Shown: positions 1 to 4,544 of the stretch, one piece after another
Position numbering within the stretch: the first letter of the stretch is position 1
Layout: each line of letters begins with the position of its first letter
NCBI GenBank assembly: GCA_007134175.1
Contig: SLLF01000350.1
Coordinates: 1 to 5,300 of the forward strand
Origin: Kiritimatiellia bacterium
Lineage (GTDB): Bacteria > Verrucomicrobiota > Kiritimatiellia > SLAD01
Direction of reading: 5' to 3'
DNA length: 5,300 bases
Notes under the pieces: model-generated
Databases searched by the model: none
What the model saw: only the letters and a program-made list of their open reading frames with translations
What the model was told of the DNA's origin: nothing
Position numbers and translations under genes: made by a program

Positions 1-90
1 ATTTCCTTAGGTATTTGGGTGTTTCGTCATTCGGTCTTTGCGGGCAAGCGCATAACAATTTAGATGCGTTTGCCCTGCCAGGCAATTCGC
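1..90. other. No gene recognised upstream of the antitoxin
   Basis: This stretch is AT-richer than the rest of the window. One frame is open from base 1 to the TAG at 61-63, but its 20 residues resemble no known protein terminus and show no family motif, so it is not called as a gene end. No RNA gene or hairpin terminator was seen. Confidence 0.5.
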
Positions 91-118
91 TTGACATCTT
101 TAATGGTTGCACTATGGT
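91..118 (+). promoter_or_regulatory. Candidate sigma70-type promoter of the antitoxin gene
   Basis: A perfect -35 hexamer TTGACA lies at 91-96. After a 16-bp spacer comes TATGGT at 113-118, which matches four of the six bases of the -10 consensus. Initiation would fall near 125, leaving a leader of about 11 bases before the ATG at 136. That fits the absence of any Shine-Dalgarno sequence before this gene. The -10 lies inside the 11-bp direct repeats, so a protein bound to the repeats would block it. The promoter is inferred from sequence only. Confidence 0.5.
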
Positions 119-135
119 TGCACTATGGTTGCACC
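103..135 (+). repeat. Three tandem 11-bp direct repeats, possible antitoxin operator
   Basis: The unit ATGGTTGCACT occurs at 103-113 and 114-124, and as ATGGTTGCACC at 125-135, ending exactly at the antitoxin start codon. Ribbon-helix-helix antitoxins of toxin-antitoxin pairs usually repress their own promoter by binding repeated short sites. The position over the -10 and the start codon fits that role. The repeats are seen directly; the operator function is inferred. Confidence 0.6.
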
Positions 136-372
136 ATGAAGACGATTACGCTTAAAAATATTCCGGACCGCGTACATTCCGCCCTTAAGCAGAGGGCACG
201 GCGGCACGGACGAAGCCTGAACAAGGAAGCCCTTACGTGCCTGGAAATGGCGACCGCGGCGACTCCGGTTGACGTCGGCGAAATGCTCTTGGACCTGCGC
301 GCCCACCGTGCCGGTTTGCCCGGCAGATTGAATAATCAATTGATACAGATGGCCAATGAAGGCCGGCCATGA
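136..372 (+). CDS. FitA-like ribbon-helix-helix antitoxin
   Basis: This 78-residue protein begins MKTITLKNIPDRVHSALKQR and continues RARRHGRSLNKEAL, the pattern of the FitA/VapB-type (Arc-like) antitoxins. In this family an N-terminal strand (ITLKNIP) and two helices form the DNA-binding ribbon-helix-helix dimer, and the C-terminal tail wraps around and inhibits a PIN-domain ribonuclease. Here the tail is roughly residues 50-78. The start at 136 is chosen because the conserved strand begins there. An upstream in-frame ATG at 64 would lie before the promoter and add 24 residues unlike the family. The stop overlaps the toxin start as ATGA at 369-372, the usual translational coupling of such operons. 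The toxin is truncated, so the antitoxin appears to be an orphan. It may still act as a repressor of its own promoter. Confidence 0.85.
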   Translation: MKTITLKNIPDRVHSALKQRARRHGRSLNKEALTCLEMATAATPVDVGEMLLDLRAHRAGLPGRLNNQLIQMANEGRP

Positions 373-449
373 TAGTGGCCGATTCAAACTTGGTCGCCTA
401 TCTGCTCATTCCCGGGGACCATAGTTGCATTCATTCGATTCCGTGCTAA
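369..449 (+). pseudogene. Truncated PIN-domain (FitB/VapC-like) toxin remnant
   Basis: The frame starts in the ATGA overlap with the antitoxin and reads MIVADSNLVAYLLIPGDHS, a typical N terminus of PIN-domain ribonuclease toxins. It includes the first of the acidic residues that bind the catalytic metal (Asp5 in VADSN). After about 19 residues the similarity stops, and the frame ends at TAA 447-449 after only 26 codons, compared with roughly 130-140 for the family. No remaining PIN segment is visible downstream, because the phosphatase gene starts at 460. A deletion or rearrangement joining toxin codon ~19 to unrelated sequence near 425 is the simplest reading. The toxin should be inactive, since the other acidic residues are gone. 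Confidence 0.8.
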
Positions 450-459
450 CGTCCCGCCC

Positions 460-1152
460 ATGCTTTACCTTACACGTCATGGACAGCCTTATATCGCAGG
501 GATGCAGCTCGAAGATCCGGATTATCCGCCGGGTAATCCCCCGCTCACGGAATTGGGCCGGGAGCAATCCCGCCGACTGGGGGAGCGGTTGCGCACCATG
601 GGGTTTGACGGCCCCATCTACGCCTCGCCCTACCAGCGCACATTCGAGACCGCCGACCTGATTGCCGACGTCGTGGGCACGACCGTCTTCCCGGAACCGG
701 CTATTCGGGAGTTTACCGGATCGGGTATTTTTTCCTTTCAAGGCGCTACGCTCGAAGCATTGCGGGCCGCGTTTGCCCGGATGGATCCCGCTGCCCGGCT
801 GACCCATCCCTGGTGGACGTTGGAGCCAGAAGTGACAGACGAGACCGGGTACCGTCCCGCCGTCATGGCTCGGGTAGGCGGATTCATCGAATCGGTTTGG
901 GAACAGGCCAAGGAGTCGGATATCCTGCTGGTGGGACACGGTGCCTCGATCGGTTCAGCCATCAAGTACTTCCTGGACCGCGTTCCCGTTGAGCAGCGAC
1001 CATGCGGCGGGCACGGCTGGAATTGCGCGCTGACGGCAGTTCGCCTCCAGCCGCAACTCGCATTCACCTGCCGCACCTGCGTAGACCACCTGCTGCCCGA
1101 GCAAGTCACCTCCAACCAGCGAACCGCCGCCGAAGTCCTCGCGGACGATTGA
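460..1152 (+). CDS. Histidine phosphatase family protein (phosphoglycerate mutase-like)
   Basis: This 230-residue protein has the hallmarks of the histidine phosphatase superfamily. The N-terminal catalytic motif is LTRHGQP (Arg6, His7, Gly8), where His7 is the residue that is phosphorylated. The substrate-phosphate-binding pattern SPYQRTFETA lies at 56-65 with Arg60. An acidic residue follows in AIREF (Glu84), and the second catalytic histidine is in LLVGHGAS (His160). Length is normal and no lesion is visible. It is probably cytoplasmic, since there is no signal peptide. The actual substrate cannot be read from sequence; members act on sugar phosphates, nucleotides, cofactors or phosphoproteins. 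The ATG at 460 is the only reasonable start in frame after a stop at 373-375, and it lacks a clear Shine-Dalgarno sequence. The GntR regulator follows after 31 bp, so the two may be co-transcribed. Confidence 0.88.
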   Translation: MLYLTRHGQPYIAGMQLEDPDYPPGNPPLTELGREQSRRLGERLRTMGFDGPIYASPYQRTFETADLIADVVGTTVFPEPAIREFTGSGIFSFQGATLEALRAAFARMDPAARLTHPWWTLEPEVTDETGYRPAVMARVGGFIESVWEQAKESDILLVGHGASIGSAIKYFLDRVPVEQRPCGGHGWNCALTAVRLQPQLAFTCRTCVDHLLPEQVTSNQRTAAEVLADD

Positions 1153-1166
1153 CATCTGACATATCA
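1149..1166 (+). promoter_or_regulatory. Operator-like site upstream of the GntR gene
   Basis: The phosphatase stop codon overlaps a TTGACA at 1149-1154. It is followed by the imperfect palindrome TGACATATCA at 1157-1166. The same arrangement, TTGACA then TGGTATATCA, occurs in the promoter at 1888-1904, with 8 of 10 bases of the decamer identical. No convincing -10 hexamer follows here, so this may be an operator for autoregulation rather than a promoter. The resemblance is seen directly; the function is inferred. Confidence 0.4.
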
Positions 1167-1183
1167 GGTGGCAGGCTGCGGCG

Positions 1184-1837
1184 ATGGTTGTGGATGACCA
1201 GGCAACGGCGGCAGCGACTTCGCTTAAGCGGGTGGCCTACGAGGCCATTCTGGGCCAAATCCTCCGTGGGGAAGCGGGGCCGGGTACCCTGTTAAGCCGA
1301 CGACTGATCGCAGACGGGCTGGCTATGAGTCCGGCACCGGTCCACGAGGCCATGCTGATGCTGGAACAGGACGGCTTCCTGGAGGCGCTGCCCAGGGTGG
1401 GTACCCGGGTGCGCTTGGTGAACCGGTATGAAGTCAGAAGCCACTTGATTTTACGGGAAGCATTGGAATGCCAGGTGGCCCGCATGGTTTGCGGCGATCG
1501 GGTAAGGGCGCAACTGGGCCGACTCCGCCCTTTAGCGCGGCAGGTAGACGAAAAGGGCCTGAGCGATCAGGAGCGTGCGGCGCGCGAGGTCGCCTTTCAC
1601 AGCGCGTTGGCCGAGTTGGCCGATTGTCCGCTGCTGCTGAGGGAATACCGCCGGGTCATGCGCATCGGGTTCTTCTACCGGATCAGCTTGCTGATGCCCA
1701 TGCCCGGCCGGGGGCCGGTCCGTAAACATACGGACTTGCTAAAGACCCTGGTGACGGTCGACCCGACCGCTGCGGCGGATGCGGCCCGGGCCCACATCTG
1801 GTCCGGCAAACCCGACACACTCAAGGATGACGACTAG
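1184..1837 (+). CDS. GntR-family transcriptional regulator, FCD (FadR) subfamily
   Basis: This 217-residue repressor-type regulator has two parts. The N-terminal winged helix spans about residues 14-78: LSRRLIADGLAMSPAPVHEA is the helix-turn-helix, followed by LEQDGFLEALPRVGTRV with the wing. In the family the recognition helix usually reads S-x-x-PVREAL; here it reads PVHEAM, with His for Arg. The C-terminal FCD effector-binding domain (about 84-208) keeps the metal-ligand pattern Glu135-x3-His139, His182 and His204. FCD regulators typically bind a small organic acid or sugar acid and control an adjacent catabolic gene. The next gene resembles sialate lyase, and E. coli NanR belongs to this same subfamily, so a NanR-like role is plausible but unproven. 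Start at ATG 1184; GTG 1190 is an alternative, and no strong ribosome binding site is seen. Confidence 0.88.
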   Translation: MVVDDQATAAATSLKRVAYEAILGQILRGEAGPGTLLSRRLIADGLAMSPAPVHEAMLMLEQDGFLEALPRVGTRVRLVNRYEVRSHLILREALECQVARMVCGDRVRAQLGRLRPLARQVDEKGLSDQERAAREVAFHSALAELADCPLLLREYRRVMRIGFFYRISLLMPMPGRGPVRKHTDLLKTLVTVDPTAAADAARAHIWSGKPDTLKDDD

Positions 1838-1887
1838 CGAAACCCTTTCGAGCCAGAATACATGCGCCCGGCACATGGCAAGGGTGC

Positions 1888-1917
1888 TTGACACTGGTAT
1901 ATCAACAGATATATAAA
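1888..1917 (+). promoter_or_regulatory. Strong promoter with GGTATA operator candidate in the spacer
   Basis: TTGACA at 1888-1893 is a perfect -35. TATATA (1910-1915, spacer 16) and TATAAA (1912-1917, spacer 18) both offer good -10 hexamers. Between them lies the imperfect palindrome TGGTATATCA at 1895-1904, which contains GGTATA (1896-1901); a related GATATA follows at 1908-1913. Repeated GGTATA is the element bound by E. coli NanR, the sialic-acid repressor of the GntR/FCD family, and the neighbouring upstream gene is a GntR/FCD regulator. This is probably the regulated promoter of the damaged lyase-like gene and perhaps of the genes beyond it. Confidence 0.65.
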
Positions 1918-1932
1918 GAGACGGAGGAACAG

Positions 1933-1945
1933 GGGAGGAGGGAGA
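1933..1945 (+). promoter_or_regulatory. Purine-rich ribosome binding site of the lyase-like gene
   Basis: A long G/A tract from about 1919 contains GGAGG at 1934-1938 and AGGAGG at 1936-1941, placed 7 and 4 bases before the ATG at 1946. This fixes the start of the damaged lyase-like gene. It is the strongest Shine-Dalgarno sequence in the window. Confidence 0.75.
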
Positions 1946-2488
1946 ATGAACCAAATGGCCCCACCGACCGGCTTCCGGGACGATGGCGAAGTGGACCTGG
2001 CGGTGATTGAGCCGCTGGCGGGCCATCTCCGTGAACAAGGGGTGGCGGGCGTGTTTGTCAACGGAACCACCGGCGAGGGCGCATCACTGACAACGGAGGA
2101 ACGGCCGAGCGGTGGCGGGCCGCATGGCCCCGGGAAAGTAGATTGTTTGTGCATGTAGGTCACAACAGTCTCGGCGAAGCGTGCCGCCTAGCCGCTCACG
2201 CAGCAGAGATTGGCGCGGATGCGGTGGGTATGCTCGCGCCGGGTTTCTACCGGCCGGTTACCCTGGATGCGCTGGTCACGTGGTGCGAGCGGGTGGCGGC
2301 GGCGGCCCCCGCCCTCCCCTTTTACTACGATCATATGCCCGCGATGAATGATTGTCGTGTTCGCGACGCTCAAAGCCATGTTGCGCGCCCAAGGGGTACC
2401 GATCGCAACGCGTGTGCGGGCGCCGTTGCCCTCGGTGGACGCGGCAGCGCTGCGGATTTTCGAGGTTCCAAATGGATTTGGAAATTAG
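1946..2488 (+). pseudogene. Broken N-acetylneuraminate lyase-like (DHDPS/NAL family) gene
   Basis: Three pieces of one class I aldolase are visible. The N-terminal piece (1946 to about 2104, one frame) contains GVFVNGTTGEGASLTTEER, the GTTGE loop that binds the pyruvate carboxylate. The middle piece (about 2104-2346, shifted frame) reads AERWRA, FVHVGHNSLGEA, AAEIGADAVGMLAP and VAAAAPALPFYYDHMPAMN, which includes the conserved family tyrosine region. The C-terminal piece (2348-2488, original frame) reads FATLKAMLRAQGVPIATRVR and ends at TAG 2486-2488. The first break removes a few codons plus one base. The second removes roughly 110-130 codons, including the segment that carries the Schiff-base lysine. 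The wording VNGTTGEG, AAEIGAD and AAAAPALPFYY is close to vertebrate-type N-acetylneuraminate lyase (NPL), which cleaves sialic acid to N-acetylmannosamine and pyruvate. A homologous lyase for another keto acid is possible. It cannot be functional as it stands. Confidence 0.82.
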
Positions 2489-2503
2489 TAAAAGATGAAT
2501 CCA

Positions 2504-2567
2504 TGACTTCTTGACTCCGTGACGCCCGACGCCGTGCAGTCACCAGGTCACGAAGTCACGAAAGGAA
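2504..2567 (+). repeat. Intergenic inverted-repeat linker, copy 1
   Basis: The left arm holds three 8-bp units, TGACTTCT, TGACTCCG and TGACGCCC (2504-2527). After a short loop the right arm holds GTCACCAG, GTCACGAA and GTCACGAA (2539-2562), followed at once by AAGGAA, the ribosome binding site of the gene at 2576. Bases 2504-2523 can pair with 2539-2558 at 16 of 20 positions. This is the most diverged of the three copies. A TGA within the left arm (2512-2514) closes the shifted frame running out of the broken lyase gene. Confidence 0.85.
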
Positions 2568-2575
2568 CCCAAACC

Positions 2576-3646
2576 ATGAACAACACCATTCTCGGACCCG
2601 GATTTGAACCCGATTATCGGTATTTTGAATGCGTGATGCGGAACGAGCGACCCGCGCGTCTGCCACTGTATGAGCATACCATCTGCCCACAAATCATGGA
2701 GCGTATTCTCGGCGTCTCCTTTGCCTCGCTCGAGCAGGGCACGGGCAGCGACCTTGACGAGTACTTCCGCCAGCACAGCCGCTTCTTCCGCGAAATGACC
2801 TATGACACAGTCTCCTATGAGATTGGCCTGAGCGAAGTCCTGCCCGGTCCGATCGCGCTATACGGCGGGCGTGGGCCGATTCAATGCCGGGCGGATTTTG
2901 CAGCGTATCCATGGGCGGAGTTGTCCGAACGCTATTGGGCGAAGGCTCGACCGCGTTTCGACGCGTTGACGGCCGGCTTGCCGCCCGGCATGAAGGCTGT
3001 CGGCGGGGTCGGTAACGGCGTCTTCGAGCTGGCCGAGGCGTTGGTCGGGTTGGAATACCTGCCGCTGATGCAGGTGGACGAGCCCGGGCTTTATGCCGAT
3101 GTGTTCCGCGCCATCGGGGATTGGATGCTCGACGTCTGGTCGGCGTTCATGCTGCGCCATGGCAGGCATTTCGCCGCCTGCCGGTTCGGCGACGACCTAG
3201 GCTTCCGGTCCTCGCTGCTGACGAATCCCGCCACCGTGCGCGAACAGATTCTGCCGCAGTACCGGCGGATCATCGGTGCCATCCGGGCGGGCGGCGGGCG
3301 GTTCCTCTGGCATTCCTGCGGCTGTATATTCGAGGTCATGGAGGACGTCATCGCGCTGGGCATCCACGCCAAGCATTCCAATGAAGATGCGGTGGCGCCC
3401 TTCTCGCGCTGGATCGAGCGCTATGGCGACCGGATCGGGCTCCTGGGCGGTTTCGATATGGACTTTCTCTGTTCCCGGACCCCCGACGCGGTGTATGCGG
3501 CTGTCCGGGAACAGGGATCTCTATTCCGCGCCCAGGCGCGGGGCTACGCCCTCGGCTCCGGCAATTCAATTCCCGACTATGTTCCCGTGGAGAACTATCT
3601 GGCGATGGTCAAAGCCGCCCAGGATATCCGTGAGGCGGAAAGATGA
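2576..3646 (+). CDS. UroD/MtaA-family protein (uroporphyrinogen decarboxylase-like)
   Basis: This 356-residue TIM-barrel protein belongs to the uroporphyrinogen decarboxylase superfamily, which also contains the corrinoid-linked methyltransferases MtaA/MtbA. The motif WHSCGCIFEVMEDVIALG (245-262) holds His246 and Cys248 in the H-x-C pattern that binds zinc in MtaA. A further Cys299 in DMDFLCSRTPD may be the third ligand. FGDDLGF (204-210) and the end GSGNSIPDYVPVENYLAMV (328-346) are typical of the large non-haem branch found in anaerobes and PVC bacteria. True UroD lacks this zinc site, so a methyl-transfer or related role is more likely than haem synthesis; the substrate is unknown. ATG 2576 is preferred over an in-frame ATG at 2519 because AGGA sits 9 bases before it and the earlier start lies inside the linker. 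The stop TGA is the first triplet of the next linker. Confidence 0.85.
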   Translation: MNNTILGPGFEPDYRYFECVMRNERPARLPLYEHTICPQIMERILGVSFASLEQGTGSDLDEYFRQHSRFFREMTYDTVSYEIGLSEVLPGPIALYGGRGPIQCRADFAAYPWAELSERYWAKARPRFDALTAGLPPGMKAVGGVGNGVFELAEALVGLEYLPLMQVDEPGLYADVFRAIGDWMLDVWSAFMLRHGRHFAACRFGDDLGFRSSLLTNPATVREQILPQYRRIIGAIRAGGGRFLWHSCGCIFEVMEDVIALGIHAKHSNEDAVAPFSRWIERYGDRIGLLGGFDMDFLCSRTPDAVYAAVREQGSLFRAQARGYALGSGNSIPDYVPVENYLAMVKAAQDIREAER

Positions 3647-3741
3647 CTTCATGACTGCGTGACGCCATGACGCCCGGCGAAGAGGTTTTACTGGCGTAGC
3701 CCGGGGTCACGCAGTCATGAAGCCACGAAGTCAAAAAAGGA
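3644..3741 (+). repeat. Intergenic inverted-repeat linker, copy 2
   Basis: The left arm has four 8-bp units: TGACTTCA, TGACTGCG, TGACGCCA and TGACGCCC (3644-3675). The right arm has four units: GTCACGCA, GTCATGAA, GCCACGAA and GTCAAAAA (3706-3737), followed by AGGAA (3738-3742). Bases 3644-3663 are complementary to 3706-3725 at 19 of 20 positions, and CCCGG (3673-3677) can pair with CCGGG (3701-3705) to close the stem. The loop of about 30 bases is unrelated to the other copies. The element begins with the stop codon of the UroD-family gene and ends in the ribosome binding site of the four-helix-bundle gene. Confidence 0.92.
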
Positions 3742-3748
3742 ACAAACC

Positions 3749-4474
3749 ATGAGCAAAATATTCAACCAGAGCGGCGGATACCGAAAACTGCATTCCTTTA
3801 ATTTTGCCACGATCATTCATCTGGGCACCATGAGCTTCTGCAAACGTTACCTCTCCTGGAAGGACGATCCCCTCGGCAAGACGCTGGGACAAATGGTCGG
3901 CGCTTCGCGATCCGGCAAGCAGAACATCGTCGAGGGCTCGGAACGGGCCAAGACCTCGACCGAGACCGAAATCAAGCTGACGGATGTGGCCAAGGCCAGC
4001 CTCAGCGAGCTACAGGGCGACCTCGAAGACTACCTTGTGCAGAAGGGCGAAATTCCGTGGAGCATTCACAACCCGGAACACCAGGCGGTTCTCTCGATCA
4101 TGCTCGATGAGTTCGAGTACACCGAGGACCTGCTGCACGATTACTGGACGTTCCTACTCAAGCAGAAAAAGAAATTTGACCGGTGGCTGGAAGAACAAGA
4201 CGACATCGTGGCCGCCAATGCGCTGATCATCCTGATCCAGCGCACCACCGGCCTGATCGGTCGGCAGTTGACCCGCTTGGAAGCGGACTTTCTCCAGCAC
4301 GGCGGGGTAAAGGAGAAGATGATGAGCGCCCGGTTGGAGGCGCGCGCCGAGCCGGACGCTCCGCCCTGTCCCGAGTGCGGCGCGGCCATGCGCAAGCGCA
4401 CCTCGTCGCGGGGACCGTTCTGGGGGTGCAGCGCCTACCCGCAATGCAAGGGAATCAGGAAGATGGAAGAATGA
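3749..4474 (+). CDS. Four-helix-bundle (S23/IVP-like) protein with C-terminal zinc ribbon
   Basis: This 241-residue protein has three regions. Residues ~10-135 match the S23 / 23S-intervening-sequence four-helix-bundle family. The signature runs from MVGASRSGKQNIVEGSERAK (49-68) through DVAKASLSELQGDLEDYL (79-96): a helix ending in N-I-V-E-G, then a Ser/Leu/Glu-rich helix. Residues ~136-200 form a helical suffix rich in Lys, Glu and Arg. Residues 207-233 form a C4 zinc ribbon of the topoisomerase-I tail type, with Cys207, Cys210, Cys227 and Cys233 in CPECG and FWGCSAYPQCKG. From memory, NCBI calls such proteins four helix bundle suffix domain proteins. The family's role is unknown, although a related protein (bAvd) binds nucleic acid in diversity-generating retroelements. 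The ribosome binding site AGGA is 7 bases before ATG 3749. The gene is flanked by matching inverted-repeat linkers, which supply its Shine-Dalgarno sequence and its stop codon. Confidence 0.87.
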   Translation: MSKIFNQSGGYRKLHSFNFATIIHLGTMSFCKRYLSWKDDPLGKTLGQMVGASRSGKQNIVEGSERAKTSTETEIKLTDVAKASLSELQGDLEDYLVQKGEIPWSIHNPEHQAVLSIMLDEFEYTEDLLHDYWTFLLKQKKKFDRWLEEQDDIVAANALIILIQRTTGLIGRQLTRLEADFLQHGGVKEKMMSARLEARAEPDAPPCPECGAAMRKRTSSRGPFWGCSAYPQCKGIRKMEE

Positions 4475-4536
4475 CTTCATGACTGCATGACGCCCGTCGT
4501 CATGAAGTCAAGGAGTCATGAAGTCAAAAAAAGGAG
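4472..4536 (+). repeat. Intergenic inverted-repeat linker, copy 3
   Basis: The left arm units are TGACTTCA, TGACTGCA and TGACGCCC (4472-4495). The right arm units are GTCATGAA, GTCAAGGA, GTCATGAA and GTCAAAAA (4499-4530), followed by AAGGAG (4531-4536). Bases 4472-4491 pair with 4507-4526 at 18 of 20 positions. Alternatively 4472-4483 pairs perfectly with 4499-4510, so two hairpins compete. The first triplet is the TGA stop of the four-helix-bundle gene, and AAGGAG is the ribosome binding site of the sialidase frame, 8 bases before its ATG. The left arm differs from copy 2 by a single base over 23 positions. Confidence 0.92.
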
Positions 4537-4544
4537 TACCACTA

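Noticed and set aside
1..63. Tail of an upstream gene entering the window
   Set aside because: One frame is open to a TAG, but it is only 20 codons, and its residues resemble translated non-coding sequence more than a protein C terminus.
64..135. Longer antitoxin starting at ATG 64
   Set aside because: The extra 24 residues do not match the family, which starts at MKTITLKNIP. The extension would cross the predicted promoter and the direct repeats.
406..939. Long open frame on the minus strand opposite the phosphatase gene
   Set aside because: It overlaps a clear histidine phosphatase on the + strand, shows no recognisable motif, and is the expected by-product of GC-rich coding sequence. The other minus-strand frames in the window fail for the same reasons.
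2143..2514. Separate 123-residue gene starting at TTG 2143
   Set aside because: It starts in the middle of the aldolase fold, and the preceding codons in the same frame continue the family sequence. It is the middle of the broken lyase-like gene, and its last ~55 residues are out-of-frame translation after the second break.
2519..2575. Earlier start for the UroD-family protein
   Set aside because: That region is the inverted-repeat linker, and the ATG at 2576 has its own ribosome binding site at the usual distance.
3644..3741. Linkers read as rho-independent terminators
   Set aside because: A T-run should follow the second arm; instead there is an A-run and a ribosome binding site. On the opposite strand the T-run precedes the stem, so neither orientation fits.
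2504..4536. CRISPR array or integron attC sites
   Set aside because: The repeated units are only 8 bp, are arranged as inverted arms and have no uniform spacers. The elements lie between full-size genes, with no cas or integrase gene. The attC core sequences were not seen.
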